Notes: generated from the letters alone by a model not told the origin. DNA of 64,000 bases from Galaxea fascicularis (GCA_948470475.1 OX419341.1:28719169-28783168); one strand, 5' to 3'; positions 1 to 11,679 are shown, counted from the stretch's first letter. Program-made: numbers and translations.

Positions 1-16
1 AAAGATATCAGCAGAT

Positions 17-380
17 CAACAACAAGATACCAAAGAAGTGCTTCGACAGTTTTTGGAACGTGATCTTGGTTACAAAGATGCAAGAGACTGCTGAGATTCA
101 GCGGGTTCACCGAATAGGCAAGGGAAGGAATGGAGGACTGCGACCCATACTAGCCCTCTTTTTACGTTATAAAGATTGCGAGGAAATATTGGCGCCGGGT
201 CATCGATTTTACAAGGCACAAAATACCAAATGTTCAAAGACCCTCCACCAAGATCGTCAACAGGCAAAAAGTACAACTTGAAACACTGAAACAAGCTCGA
301 AGGAACCAACCAGACAAACTATACATAAATGGTGAGTATTGGTCTGCTGGCAAGGAACTCGAGATATCCGATGGCCGCTA
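17..380 (+). pseudogene. LINE ORF1p remnant (L1-type RNA-binding region)
   Basis: The translation near 80-210 has the signature of the L1 ORF1p RNA-recognition region: IQRVHRIGKGRNG, followed by RPILALFLRYKDCEEIL. In a shifted frame it continues to a short basic C-terminal tail with QLETLKQARRNQPDKLYING at about 268-330 and a stop near 378. In intact elements this protein binds the element's RNA and acts as a nucleic-acid chaperone. Here the frame changes near 230 and the N-terminal coiled coil is outside the window, so it is a fossil. Confidence 0.7.
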
Positions 381-689
381 ATCTTGAGCACAGCGAAAGT
401 GTAACGTTTAAGCCACTATTAAAATCAAACTTAAATTCTTATTGAGGGCGTACGCAAACGGGGAGTTTTGAAGATAGGCCGCAAGCAAAACGAATCAGCA
501 TTGCAAACTTCAACTCTTTGTGTCCTACGGCTGTTTTTATTGCTGTCTTTGTGTATTTTTGTCCGCATACTTTCTGACCCTGTTTTTGTTTATTTTTTGA
601 TTTACACCTTTGATCAATCACAGAAGTGCTCTTGGGGATCGATGGCCAAGGAAATTTATATTACAAACCAAAGTAAACAAATAAATGGA

Positions 690-1313
690 TCTTAAAATAG
701 GGTCTCTTAGAGGATTAGGAGACAAGGCAAATCACCGGGAAACGTTTAATTGGCTCCGCTCGAAAAAGATGTCAATATTTTTCCTTTAAGAAGTTCATTG
801 TACTGGAGAAAATAAGCATGATTGCCGAGCAGAATGGGGATATCAAGAACTATTTAGCTGTGGCTCAAGCAAAACTGCAGGTGTTGCCATTCTCTTTAAC
901 AACAATTTTGACTTTCAAATTTCTAAAGCTTATTCAGACCCCGGGGGACGCTTCATAGTATGTGACTTTATTACAAATGGGAAGCACCTGTTAACCAAAT
1001 CAAATCAATTATACAACAAACTAAGGATGAATATGCGAAGGATATGTTTGTCCTCTGGGAAATGGTAAAACTGAAAGTAAGGGAGGAATCAATGAAATAT
1101 GGAGCATCTAAGGAAAAGAAAATGACGCAGGAACGAGAGAATATGGAACAGTCAATTGAAACTTCAGAAAAAGATATTACAAATACCTACATAGATGAAC
1201 AAAAAGTATGGTTGGAACTTGAAACAAAGAAAGGAGAATTAGAGCTATTGATTGAATACCAAACTGAAAGAAGCTACTCTCAGATCCAATTCTCGATGGT
1301 ACAATTAAGGTAA
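690..1313 (+). pseudogene. LINE ORF2 endonuclease region remnant
   Basis: Translation from about 690 gives GSLRGLGDKANHRETFNWLR, then a broken equivalent of the QETHC strand, then AGVAILFNNNFDF and DPGGRFIVCDF. These are the hallmarks of the APE-type endonuclease that nicks target DNA for LINE insertion. A stop interrupts the catalytic Glu segment near 798. At 1,044-1,313 follows the charged, helical linker typical between endonuclease and reverse transcriptase. The same region in the right arm is at about 28,070-28,690. Confidence 0.75.
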
Positions 1314-1401
1314 GAAAAATACTAAGTACTTTCTTGATTTTTCTTGAAAAAGACATTGCAAACAGGGAACTATAACTCAAATTACAACTAATGAGAACAA
1401 T

Positions 1402-2808
1402 TTGGTTGTCACCGACAAAGACATTTTGAACGAATGTGTTTCCCTTTATGAAAGCCTCTATAGCTCCAAAATAAACAACGAGTGCCTCACTGAAGACTTT
1501 TTCCAACAACCAAATAAAAGACATTTGAATCAAAAAGAAGAATTTTCTTGCAAAGGACTGCTCAACAGGGAGGAATGTCTAAATACGCCTAAAACTGTCT
1601 TCGGATAAAAGCCCTGGAACATATGGTCTTCCCGGTGAATTTTATAAGGTTTTCTGGAACGATTTGGTTGATATTCTTACAAACGCTCTCAATTACTCAT
1701 ATGAAACAGGAAAACATTCTGTATTGCAAACACGAGGTATCGTGAAACTTATACCCAAAATGGCTGCCGAGCTCAATTTAGTTAAAAACTGGCGATTGTT
1801 AACGCTGTTAAATTGTGATTATAAGATTGCGACTAAAGCCATAGCGAACCAAATTAAAATTGTGCTTCCTAAACTTATTCGATTGATGGACAATGTTATT
1901 AAATATACTAAAGCGAAAACATTCCGGGACTTTTTTGATTTTGAGGAAGCCTTTGACACACCAGAATGGTCTTTTATTCAAAGGACTTAAGACGTTTTTG
2001 GTTCCTGATCACAATTATTACAATGGATTAATGTTCTCTACTTCGACATAGAAAGCTGTATTTTAAATAATGGATGGGAAAGTAATTTCTTCAAACTTAA
2101 TTGAGGAGTTCGGCAGGGCTGTCCCCTGCCGCCCTATTTGTTCGTTTTATACCTCTTACTAACCAAGTTCGAGGTCCGTACTGTAAGTTATGGACCGAGT
2201 TTTTTCCCGTTCGCTTATGGCCCAAGCACAAAGCGGACAGGCCATAAATCAACGGGAAAAAACGAGGATCCGAAACTTACAGTATGGACCGAGAAAACAA
2301 GGTTAGTAGGATATGTTATATCTCTGAGGTTAATCAGGAATGCGGGAAAGCGAACCTTCAAATTTAGCGGGCTTTACAGTACAATACGGCCCGCAAAATT
2401 GACCAATCACAGCGCACGTACTAACTGAGAGATAAAAAAGTAGAAATAATGGCAGGTTTTCGAAGAAGCAATATGATCATAAAATCGTATAAAATACGCA
2501 GGCGACACCACATTTATATTAGACGGTTCGGAACATTTCCTCGAAGAAGCTCTCAGGCTATTAGATGTTTTTGGAAATATGTGCAGCAAATCGGAAGCCT
2601 TGTGGATTGGCTCAAGAGCAAAATACGATCTTAAACTTTGTCCGGAAAAAAAATTCAAATGGTCGAGTAAAAAAACTCAAAGCACTTTGAGTGTGGTCAG
2701 TATCTCAAAACTACAAAGACAGATTGGAAAAAGCAAAGAATATATTAGGCTGCTGGAAATTTCAGAGACTCACTCTATTAGGAAAAATTATGGTTTTAAA
2801 AATGTCTA
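1402..2808 (+). pseudogene. LINE ORF2 reverse transcriptase remnant (catalytic motif mutated)
   Basis: Recognisable blocks, in order: DKDILNECVSLYESLYSSK at about 1,418; a segment at 1,664-1,890 with KNWRLLTLLNCDYKIATKAI; motif A as FDFEEAFDTPEW at 1,935-1,975; GVRQGCPLPPYLFV at about 2,105; the MITE; and the motif C block, YAGDTTFILDG, at about 2,497. The active-site YADD is therefore YAGD here, while the right-arm copy keeps YADD. The left copy has also lost residues just before motif A. This copy could not be active. Confidence 0.8.
2148..2433. mobile_element. MITE-like element inserted in the LINE reverse transcriptase
   Basis: About 286 bp interrupts the reverse-transcriptase reading between PYLFV and the YADD block. 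Its outer segments contain the inverted motifs actgtaagttatgg and ttacagtatgg, and a GACCAATCACAG block near one end. The same family lies in the right arm at 26,942-27,229 and, diverged, in an intron at 54,973-55,248. No transposase is encoded. Confidence 0.65.
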
Positions 2809-3892
2809 GTGGTATCACAATTTGCGTATATTCTTGCCCCTCTCCAAATGGATGTCGAAACAATTAAAGAGCTCAAGGCAATTTTTTACAAATTTCGTTG
2901 GAACAAAAAAGTAGACAAAATAAAGCTTAATGTAATAATAAACAACTATGCTGAAGGAGGACTTAAGATGATTGATATAGCTTCTTTTAATAAACCCCTT
3001 GAGGCTTATTGGATAAAAGAATCCCTCAGTATTGAAAACAGTAGCAGCTGGAAAAGTATCCTTGATTTGGAACTTCAACCCTACGGAGGCAAAGTGGTGC
3101 TACTAGGAAAGCTTAATAAAAAGGACATGCACACTATATTTAAGAAATCAGGCCCTTTTGTTAAAGAAATCCCTGAAATCTCGTCTGCCACCTCCTTTGA
3201 GGAGAAATTCACATCAGACAAACACCTTATGCCGTCACCTCTATGGTACAACTCGCTGATAAGAATTGACGATAAACCTGTCTTTTACAAGGACTGTTTT
3301 TTTTTAAGGGAATAACAAAAGTTTAAAATTTAATGGATGAATTTTCTAAGTTTCCGTCACCAAATGCTTTTCAAAATGAATACGGCCAGTAGGTTTCCCC
3401 TCTAAAATTTTACGGAATGATCTCAGCAATTAATTGTCTACGTAGACAGATAGACTGGAAACACAGGCTGGCTAATTGAAAGCTTCCATTTGAAATTCCT
3501 GGACAAAACCAAAATCATCAAGACTTGTTTAGAAAAAGCTTGTGTCAAGTAAAAACGAAAAACCAAAACAAAGTCAAGAAAAATGGCACAAGGAAATAAA
3601 CATTGGCTCACACGAACACATCATCTGGAAAACAGCTTATGAATTGGCTTTTACATGTAGAGAGAACTCCAAACGTATAGTTTTTAACTTCAAATTATTA
3701 CAACGGCAATTAGTGACCAATACCTTTCTCGAAAAAGTGGGACTTGTAGATGATGAGGTCTGTAATTTTTGTCACAGTGAGAGAGCAAGCCTTTACCACT
3801 TATTTTGGGAAAGTGGAAAAACAAAGCTCTTCTGGAAAGGCAAAGTCAAGACGGTCTGCCAATTTGCTCCTCACAGATCATGTGTTCAGTAA
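2809..3892 (+). pseudogene. LINE ORF2 C-terminal region remnant
   Basis: An open stretch at 2,809-3,315 (168 codons) matches the post-RT region of Tx1/L1 ORF2, with ETIKELKAIFYKFRWNKKVD and YAEGGLKMIDIASFNK. After a break, 3,542-3,892 carries IWKTAYELAFTCRENSKRIV and a terminal Cys/His motif, CNFCHSERASLYHLFWE, as in the C-terminal zinc-knuckle region of these elements. Stops and frame changes lie between the two blocks. Confidence 0.78.
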
Positions 3893-4314
3893 GCAGAAAA
3901 GACAGCTTCAAATTCCTTACCAAAGGAGATAAGATGACTTTCTTCATTGCATGGACAATGGTGTTTTGTAAACAAAGAGATTCAGTGCTGTTGTCCACAG
4001 GGCCGGGGTGAGCTTAAATACCAGGTCACCGACAAGCAAGCAGTGGAATGTTGCTGTTATGTTTGGATAGTATGCACACGAGCATTTTTGGCATCCAATC
4101 TTGACATTACGTGACAAAGATAGCTTCCATGGGCAATAAAAAGCACCAACACAAACAGGAACTCTGTCTGTTAACGGAATTCCAAATCGACAGAGATAAT
4201 AAGTCCTCGTTAGCAAAATAATTTTAATGTAGGTTCGATTGTTGTTGTTTCAGGTCAGCAAATATGAAAAGATGCTATTGTTAGTAAAGTGGGTTCTATT
4301 CTTTGCAGACTTAG

Positions 4315-4422
4315 CGTTGCCGCCCACATTTGAACAAGATAGAACCAACCCCATACCAAACGTCTGTTTTTGAAGCCGATGCTGACTTTCCAGCAAGGAC
4401 AACCACCCAGGATGTACTCCAG
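4315..4422 (+). CDS. Candidate internal exon of an unrecognised gene (left arm)
   Basis: After an acceptor-like cttag, 108 bp (36 codons, phase 0 to 0) reads without a stop to a GTATTT donor-like site. The peptide is polar and contains PYQTSVFEADADFPARTTTQ. The right-arm copy at 24,951-25,058 keeps the frame open, with one synonymous change and one Arg-to-Ser change. A 36-codon open stretch between splice-like sites can occur by chance, so this is a weak call supported by composition and conservation between arms. I do not recognise the protein. Confidence 0.3.
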
Positions 4423-5532
4423 GTATTTAGACACATCCTGCTCTGAAACAATCCCCCAAAATAGCAGCCATACAAAAGAAAAGAAACGAAAAAGACAGAG
4501 ATAAGAAAACCGTCACTGTTATGTATTAGCATTATTTGATAGCATGTTGGCAAGTGTTACTGTGCACTTTTGCCGTACAAAGTAGACTTGGCACACAACT
4601 TTCCACCGCTAAGACGCAAAGGTATCTCTTATAAAATTGATAAAACCAAAAGGAAATGCTTTGACACAAGCTCCTTCATGTTGTTACGAAGTTTCTTGTT
4701 GTTAGGAATGTACATTTGTTTTTAGCTCAAAACTTTGCTCGGTGCCCTTAAATCTTGGTTTTTTGCATGCACGCACCATTGACGCGGAAACTTCAAATAC
4801 AAAAGTTGCAGGGAAAATTATCTAGTAGAATTTTCTGTAAGCCATAAAACACGTTAAATTTTGTTCATACTGCCTGAAAAGTTAAAAAAATTAGGGAGTT
4901 TCCCAACAAAGGAATAGAAACGGTAGGTCGCCAGATTGCTTTTTCGGGTAATTTGCAAAAACTGGCATTTAGAGGACCTTTTTGTGGACCTGGCGTGTTG
5001 CCATGGTAACTGATATGACATCACAGACACCCTTAAAGTATAGCTCAACAATAGAGATCCAAGGAGACATAGTTTGCCTACACCATTAAATATCCTTCTT
5101 TGTAATCTTACATCGTTTCGCAAACACTACATCGATGAAAAACCCTTTCAAGCCACCTTAAATTATCTTTGACAACCCTGAAATGAATTTTTTGGACACT
5201 ATTTGTTAATCTGAGACAACACTGACCTTTTAACCGATGCAACAGATGGGGTCTGTCTGAGCTCTTCCCTTACACAAAGAAATGCTCTGAAGGATAGAGA
5301 AATGGAAAGACCAGAAAATTAGGGCAACACAATTCTGATGATAAAATAAAATTTGCAAACCCAAGAAGACAACACAAGCTACAGTCATGCAAACAATCCT
5401 TGCAATGGGGGTTTTTACTTTGACTGTTATGCTTTTGTACAGTAGTCTGGTTTTGTTATGTTTTTCTTTAGTTAATCATTTTTCAGGAGAATGAAGCAAT
5501 CCATTGCATTTGACACACTGAAAAGGAAAACC

Positions 5533-5704
5533 AGGGCTGTCATTAAGGGCCGGGCCCGGGGATTTTCCCCTCATATTTTGAGGTATATTCCCGGCTACTT
5601 TGATATAAAATCAGCATGTTTACTACACTTCAGCAACTTGAATCCCCCGTTATTTTTTGGTATACACTGTATCCCGATCTACTTCAAAAATTAGTGACAG
5701 CCCT
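5533..5704. mobile_element. Short MITE with agggctgtca ends
   Basis: About 172 bp bounded by terminal inverted repeats reading agggctgtca at one end and tgacagccct at the other. The interior holds a GC-rich ggccgggcccgggg block. It is non-coding. The right-arm copy is at 23,674-23,845. Confidence 0.7.
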
Positions 5705-5930
5705 GCAAACACAAAACATTGAGATGATGGGTTAATAATTGAAAATTTGTAAAAGGGACAATCCCACTAATTTGCTTTCAAAATGTTGTCTAACTCCAAA
5801 TGTAAACATGTCACCATGCTCTTAAGGCTATCACAAATATAAACAAGTGGTACTTACACCAAGCCTTAATTGATCCAGCCTTGTTTAGTGAAGCTTAAAG
5901 AAAATGAAAGGCAAAGTAGGAGTAAATGTT

Positions 5931-6036
5931 AACCCTTTCACTCCTGATGGTGCCAAATGGCACTTATAGATTTTACTCTGTCTAACACCACACGATTTTA
6001 CTCGTCAATGGAGAACCCCTTAGGAGGGAAAGGGTT
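5931..6036. repeat. Short inverted-repeat element with aaccctttc ends
   Basis: About 106 bp starting aaccctttcactcctga and ending aggagggaaagggtt, so the ends are inverted copies. It sits directly against an (AAT)n tract. The right-arm copy is at 23,342-23,447. Confidence 0.55.
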
Positions 6037-6039
6037 AAC

Positions 6040-6075
<36 letters not shown>

Positions 6076-6196
6076 TGAAACTTATATAGCGCACTTTTCA
6101 TGCCGAACATGATCAAATGCGCTTTACAATTCAATAAAATGAATAAAAATAAATAAAATTACAAGCAGTTATGATTAAAAATAAATTAATGTATAG

Positions 6197-6231
<35 letters not shown>

Positions 6232-6410
6232 TACAAGGTAAACAATAAATATTTGACAAATTAAAATGTATAAGAATTACAAATTAAAAGCTTGTTTAAA
6301 AAGATATGTTTTCAGGTGGCACTTAAAACTTGAAAGAGAGTCAAGGCTAGATATATTACAGGGCAGGCTAGATATATTACAGGGCATATTACATACATGT
6401 AATTTGTTAA
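6037..6410. repeat. Two (AAT)n microsatellites around an AT-rich element tail
   Basis: (AAT)n tracts at 6,038-6,075 and 6,197-6,231 flank a block with gcgcacttttcatgcc and gcgctttacaat. This resembles 3' tails seen on many invertebrate retroelements; the assignment is from memory. The left arm has a 20-bp direct duplication at about 6,346-6,385 (gctagatatattacagggca twice), which is single in the right arm. Confidence 0.5.
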
Positions 6411-6613
6411 ACAAAGTAGCTGTAACATAACAAGGAGTTAGTCATTTGTTGAATACCAACAAATGACTAATCCAGTGTTTTCCTGTCTTTGTCATAAGAT
6501 AGAAAAATGTGTTTGCTGTGATACATGTAATTTACTTTGGCAGACACACTGTAAGAAAATGAACTCCTAATGAAGCTGGCTCTTCGGTACCCTTCCAAGC
6601 TATCCCATTTTAG

Positions 6614-6703
6614 CGACTGGTTTACCCAAACAAGATGTGCCCACCAGACACATTTTATTGGGAAAGTTCAAATTCTTTCTTTCAAAAAATGAGTTACTGC
6701 AAA
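6614..6703 (+). CDS. Candidate internal exon of an unrecognised gene (left arm)
   Basis: An acceptor-like cccattttag is followed by 90 bp (30 codons) with no stop, then a GTAAGA donor. The peptide includes RLVYPNKMCPPDTFYWESS, rich in aromatic and polar residues. The right-arm copy at 19,523-19,612 is open with one Glu-to-Lys change. It may belong to the same gene as the exon at 4,315-4,422 (both phase 0, same strand). Product not recognised and call tentative. Confidence 0.3.
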
Positions 6704-7202
6704 GTAAGAAAGATTTACCAAAGGTAGAAGAATGTCAGCTTTTGTTGCTTAAAGGGATGGACATCAATCCACTAATCGAAAAAAATCTGACTATGTCAAT
6801 GACTGGAAAGGCCTCCCTCTGCCATTGGATTGGCTGGGTTGCTTCTGTTACATACTGCTTTACAGTGTATATGGGAATTCTCGATAGTGATTTAAACTGT
6901 ATCAATATTGCAAAACATTCATAACTACAGGGCCATAACAGTTCTACAAATTATTGCCATATTATTGGCCATATACATGTATGCCTGACTGTGATTCCAG
7001 GTTTCTTGGAATTTAAGTCATTATCAGTAATCCAATCAGTGATTTGCATTATCAGTCATCCAGTCAGTGATCATTAGCAGTCATCAGTCATCCAATCAGT
7101 GATCTCCACATGACCATTAAATGTATTCTTAGAATAATTAGATTGCAATCAATTCACATTTTGAAAGAACAACAACAACAATTCCTTCCCTTCATGTTTT
7201 AC

Positions 7203-7468
7203 ATAAATAAATAAATAAATACTTAATTGACCACTCCCCTAAAGGGGCTTTTCAGGGCCAATGAAACAAATAATGCAAATGAAAACAACAGAGTTAAGAA
7301 TCCCAACTGGCGGGAGGCAGCCAGTTGGCTATTTACAAGGATGACCGAGGAGTTGAACCAGGCACTCACCCAGAACAACTCCAGCTAGTGGCCAGAGCTG
7401 GATTTGAACCCGGGTCACTGCATTGAAAATCAGCGCCCTAAACCACTCGGCCATCCTGCCTCCATGTA
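7203..7468 (-). mobile_element. tRNA-Leu-like SINE (left arm)
   Basis: On the minus strand the element begins with a tRNA-like head containing an A-box (tggccgagtgg) and a B-box (gggttcaaatcc), has a body of about 180 bp, and ends in a (TTTA)n tail. These are the features of a Pol III-promoted SINE moved by a partner LINE. The right-arm copy is at 18,764-19,024 on the plus strand. Confidence 0.75.
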
Positions 7469-7494
7469 GAAAAATCACCCAAATCATGTATAAA

Positions 7495-8058
7495 CAGGGT
7501 TGGACACTTAATTTTGAGAGTATTCGCCATTCAGGTGAGTGACCCTCACCCCCCCCCAGACAGACCAAGGACCAAGGATTATCCAAGGATTATTACTTCA
7601 ATGAAAAATTCTATTTAAAGACAGCAAACCCCAAGAAAACACAATGGAGACTCTTACTTTATATTTCAAATAGTTTTTTTATTGATGAATCTTTGTGACA
7701 TCCCTGCAGTTTGCAAGTAAATGTGTCTGTTCTTCTCAGGAGCGGTGATCACTGACGGCTCGATAGTGACCAGCAGTATCACTGCTGGTCAAGTACATGT
7801 GTTATGTAATTATCACTAACAGGAGGCCATGTTATGTTGCCTTTCAGCGCCAATTTACGAGACAGTTCGGAATGTAAAACTTTGCAAAATAGAAATGGAA
7901 AGTTTATGTTTAGGAATTTTCTCAGCAAATATTATCTAAATAATTTCTTGGCGACGAAAATTGCACTTGTCAAACGGGCGAGTGATCAATGATTTGTGCT
8001 CGCCCGAAACTTAAAACACTCGCCTGGGTGAGCGGGCGAGTGCTAATATCCAACCCTG
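7495..8058. mobile_element. hAT-like MITE with CAGGGTTGG ends
   Basis: About 560 bp bounded by cagggttggaca and tatccaaccctg. CAGGG-type ends are usual for hAT transposons. Inside are an inverted pair around 7,742-7,797 (ctgctggtc copies) and paired gggcgagtg motifs near 7,975-8,043. A poly-C run near 7,549 is longer in the right arm, where a short extra segment is also present (copy at 18,146-18,729). No coding sequence. Confidence 0.6.
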
Positions 8059-8100
8059 TATAATTATTACATTTCCCAAGGAAATCCAATACATTATCCA

Positions 8101-8263
8101 GGGCTGTGCTCTAGCGGCGCCCGGTCAACCCTGGAGACTTACTCTTGCCATTGGGTGACCACGAAATAATGTTTAATTTTGCACCGAACTTACATGCTGG
8201 GCGCCCTGGATTTCAAAGGTTTAGAGGGTTGGACACCCAACTACTTTTCTTAGAGCACAGCAT
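8101..8263. mobile_element. Short MITE with ggctgtgctctag ends
   Basis: About 163 bp with inverted ends ggctgtgctctag and cttagagcacagc. The interior contains gcgccctgga. Non-coding; the right-arm copy is at about 17,942-18,105. Confidence 0.6.
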
Positions 8264-8914
8264 TGATTATCTGAGCATTTCCTAAACAAAAACAATATCA
8301 GTACTGTATTAAGGTAAAATACCTTGATTTGCCCCTTTACTGGTTTCAGGAAGCATTGCCCTGCATGGTTTGAAATACCCTTCAACCTTCTCAGAAAGCT
8401 AAGGCATCTCTCTCCCTTTTCACTCTCAAGCTACATACACAATATTTGATCTTTCTGATTCTTCAAGTTCTGATTGCCAGGAAAACTTGATTCTGATTTC
8501 TACCATGTCAACAGAAAAGCAAACACAGTTGTTGCATGCAAACACCACAAAGTCCCCTGTCAAAAAAAATACAACAAAAATCAAATACTTTAATCTTAAA
8601 ATCAAAACATTTTAACAATCCAAATCCATACTTTTGACTTATGTTGGCAAGTTCACTGATTTTGGGGAGTTTTAAAAACATCTGTAGCACAAACACCAAT
8701 TTGTAAACAAAAGTCTGTGTATTCATAAAGCTGGTTTCAGTTGTGTTACAGTGTAACTCTGACCCTATCCACTTTTATGGGGGTACTTTAGAATAGGAAC
8801 ACTGGGAATACACCGTAGATCATTAAAATGATTCAGCCTAAAAACTCTGAATCCATTTCTCTGGTATTCTCTTTCATGATTGAATGAGATTAAACCATGT
8901 TACTTTGATCAAAA

Positions 8915-9240
8915 TTACCCAAGCACCAGCTTGTTGAGCAGAGGGTTGCAGGTTCAAACCCTAAGACTACATGTACACCTCAAACCAGAATCTAATAATA
9001 GATAACATCATGCTGGCTGCACGCTCAACATCTACATGTACATGTACATTACCTCAGTTCAGATGATTGTGTCACTGAGGAGTAACATTAAGCTGTTGGT
9101 CTCATGTTGTCCTTCATATGCAAAAACTTGACGGGGGCATAAAAGAACAATAATTTGCACACTTATTGAAAAGAGTAGGGAACAATCCTGCTGTTGTGAT
9201 CTGCCCTCATGATCGCATATCATGACTTGTAGCAATCTCA
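8915..9240 (+). mobile_element. tRNA-derived SINE, family shared with 39.4 and 44.5 kb (left arm)
   Basis: A B-box-like ggttcaaaccct follows a degenerate tRNA head at about 8,927. The body carries the family blocks catgctggctg, cagttcagatgattg, taagctgttggtct and aaaagagtaggga. The same blocks occur in better-preserved copies at 39,421-39,770 (minus) and 44,521-44,935 (plus). The right-arm copy lies at about 16,960-17,290. Confidence 0.65.
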
Positions 9241-9847
9241 CTTGCGGCCGGCTGGAACCTTGCAGTGAAAATTGAATAGGAGGTAGTACATGTATGTATA
9301 TGTAAAGGACTGCATGTGTGAAGTATTTGTTCTAAGCTTGTATCTTCCTGGCATACTGTAAAATACCAGTTAAAAGTGCTCTTTAGAATCAGCCTCTTTT
9401 CTTTTTCTCTTCTTTCCTGCTTTCTGACAACGTTTTTATGATTTAGTTAAATTACGCTTGCTGCGAACTGTAAATATTTCTTCCCAGTACGAAAAAGCAC
9501 GTCGGAAAAACTGAGTTCAGCTCGTTGAGCACCACGTGGGCCCTTTAACAGCACAGTACAAGAACCTGAGCAAAGCTCGGCATGGTAGCATCGTATCAGC
9601 AGTCAATTATCAATGGTAATTTCTATTCGGAACTTACCAATGTTACCGTAACCCTCATTTAGTTTTGAAACGTTCAGGAAACTTCGTTGTCGTCCTAGTT
9701 TCGAAATAATCCTCTTGTGATCAGTTTGTGAGCATCACCAACGAACGCGGATAAAAAAATCCCAGTTTTCGCGCCCGGAACAAACGTTACGTAATGTAAG
9801 AATCATCGCACGGTCGCGTTCTTGGTGCGGGCTCTGGGGGATTGGAA
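9241..9847. other. Stretch with no recognised gene; possible promoter side of the next exon
   Basis: No coding or repeat similarity seen. The last 130 bases are richer in CG dinucleotides and contain a palindromic acgttacgtaatg near 9,787, compatible with a promoter for the candidate first exon at 9,848. Mirrored in the right arm. Confidence 0.3.
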
Positions 9848-10042
9848 ATGAGCCAAAGTTTTCCCATCTCCTTGGCGCGATCGTTCAGAGACAGTAGTCC
9901 TGCAAACAGGAATGTACCGCAGCACAACCAAAGATTTCAGACACCGTCATCAAGGGACAGCAGTCTAAATAATGGAGGGGTGCTAGAAAATCTCAGAAGC
10001 CGTCTGTTTGCACCGTACACGTGTGTGGTCCGAGAACAATGA
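9848..10042 (+). CDS. Candidate first coding exon, unrecognised (left arm)
   Basis: An ATG at 9,848 opens 64 codons to a stop at 10,040. The peptide starts MSQSFPISLARSFRDSSPAN and is Ser/Arg/Asn-rich, like the disordered N-terminus of a nuclear or cytoskeletal protein. A CG-rich upstream stretch and a possible GTGTGT donor near 10,020 would suit a first exon rather than a complete gene. The right-arm copy at 16,161-16,355 is unchanged at protein level. No downstream exon could be linked. Confidence 0.35.
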   Translation: MSQSFPISLARSFRDSSPANRNVPQHNQRFQTPSSRDSSLNNGGVLENLRSRLFAPYTCVVREQ

Positions 10043-10713
10043 ACATGCAGTCAGCCTCTAGCCTGCAAACAGGCTCTCCGTATGGGTTATTCCGAGATTT
10101 GCTTTCTAATGGCGCGCGGTCAAAAGCTAGGGGATTGGCTAGGGGATCGCGCTCGGTTGGAAATCGACTTCGAATCGGATTTCGTTCGTAACGTTACCGA
10201 GCTCGGTGAACTCGTTGCCTTCAAATTTTTCATGGGGGAGGGGTGGTGGAACGGGGAAACATTCCTCTTTGTTTTTCTCAATATATGTGGCCAAAATCTC
10301 ATTTCCCCAGAAATACCCGTTATTGTTTTGCTCCTCCGAGCCTCGGAAGTGTATCAACTGGTCGAAAATCGAGGTTGACCCTGTTTTAAACATTCCTCTC
10401 TGGATATATCAAAAGGATGCGAAATTGGCCAACGTAACTGCACTGTAGTGTTTTATAATAAACAAAGTTATGAGCCATCCCGTTTTTGGTTTCTGTTTCT
10501 GTTCGTTTTGTTTTATTTTTACATCCTCGGCTCTATTTTTTTCTCAGACTCCGTTTTCTCTCGTTCATGTAATTTCAAGGCTCCTTGGGACCCTTATGGG
10601 AGTCTAGTTGTGGTCTAACTTGCCTTTTCCAAATTAATAGAGTGATAGGGTTTAAAATGTTTTCATCAATATCATGTTTATTGCTTTTAACAGTAATAAG
10701 AAAATATGTAACA

Positions 10714-10850
10714 TTAACTATTAACCTAGTATTTAGCAAACTGTTCTACTGCTCGACTGTATGGTCTGGGACTTCTAAAGAAAACATACATAAACTAGAA
10801 ATTATCCAAAACTTTGCCGGCCGAATACTTATAATTATGCATGGTTCAAT
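10714..10850 (+). pseudogene. CR1/L2-like LINE reverse transcriptase C-terminal fragment
   Basis: The frame at 10,735-10,840 reads VFSKLFYCSTVWSGT, then HKLEIIQNFAGRIL. This is the RT thumb signature of CR1/L2/jockey-type LINEs (YCS.VWG followed by KLQ..QN.A.R). It starts exactly where the left inverted-repeat arm ends. Confidence 0.65.
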
Positions 10851-10956
10851 TCTACGTGTTACCATGCTCCCCCCTCCGGGCACACCCCCGGGGATTTGCA
10901 AGTTTTTTCGTACTTGGCGGTTTATTCCAACCCCTGGGGCTCCTTATAAACCACAT

Positions 10957-10984
10957 ATAATAATAATAATAATAATAATAATAA
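10957..10984. repeat. (AAT)n microsatellite
   Basis: About nine ATA/AAT triplets in tandem, lying between the two parts of the CR1/L2-like LINE remnant. Confidence 0.9.
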
Positions 10985-11679
10985 AATCTTTATTACCGTG
11001 TCTATGTATTTAGCTCAAAGAGCTAATTGGGGACACCTACTGTTGCAAAATTAATAGAAAAAGACTATGTACAGTATCGTAATAGGAGACGACATAAATA
11101 CGGCGTTATGAGTGAAAAATGGACTTAACAATATCGATTTCGAACAATAGACGTTTTGTCAAAAACGTACACGCTCTTCTAGAGGTACGGTTTTGAACAA
11201 AGGATGCTACCTGTTCACGGTTATATAATAAAAATATGAACGCTGTCCCTTGAAAAAGAAAGCTGACGAAAAATTTCCGTGCCATCAGAAGCCTCTTTTC
11301 CTTGCATTAAGTCACAAGGAAAAGAAGCCTCTGCTAGCAGGGAAACGAAAAAAACTGTAACCGCACTAGTGGACAGAACATTAATACTACATTAATGAAA
11401 CCGCGAGTTTTCGATCAAATTAATTTTTGTAGTGCTTCTGAGTCAAATGAATACCTTTCAATAGAGTATTAAAAAGTCTGGCCCTTTACAGTTTAAATCA
11501 ACCAGCTCAGAGGACTCGGCATTTTGGACCAATATTCGGTATTCTTCAACCGGTTCGGCGACATCGTGAACCGAAAAGTGGGAAACTTCACAAGAATATT
11601 CAGATTGCTCGGCCCCCTACCCCCTGGGCACTAGATCCCTTCAAGCACTTCCCCATCACTTGTCCCGGGGGTTGCCAGG

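Larger units (their letters stand above)
1..4015 (+). mobile_element. Tx1/L1-clade non-LTR retrotransposon, decayed (left copy)
   Basis: The order of remnants matches an L1/Tx1 LINE: an ORF1p RNA-binding remnant, then ORF2 with an APE-type endonuclease, reverse transcriptase, a C-terminal region and a terminal Cys/His motif. Every part is broken by stops and frameshifts, and a MITE sits inside the reverse transcriptase at 2,148-2,433. The 5' end lies off the window. The 3' end is placed near 4,015, where similarity to LINE protein fades. The clade is assigned from protein motifs only. Confidence 0.85.
1..10711. repeat. Left arm of giant inverted repeat
   Basis: The arm is the reverse complement of 15,491-29,380: position 1 pairs with about 29,380 and about 10,711 with about 15,491. 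Differences are scattered single bases, a 20-bp duplication near 6,360-6,385 found only here, and small indels. Two larger insertions are present only in the other arm. The window starts inside the arm, so its outer limit is unknown. It could be a real palindromic duplication or two haplotypes joined in opposite orientation during assembly. Confidence 0.93.
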
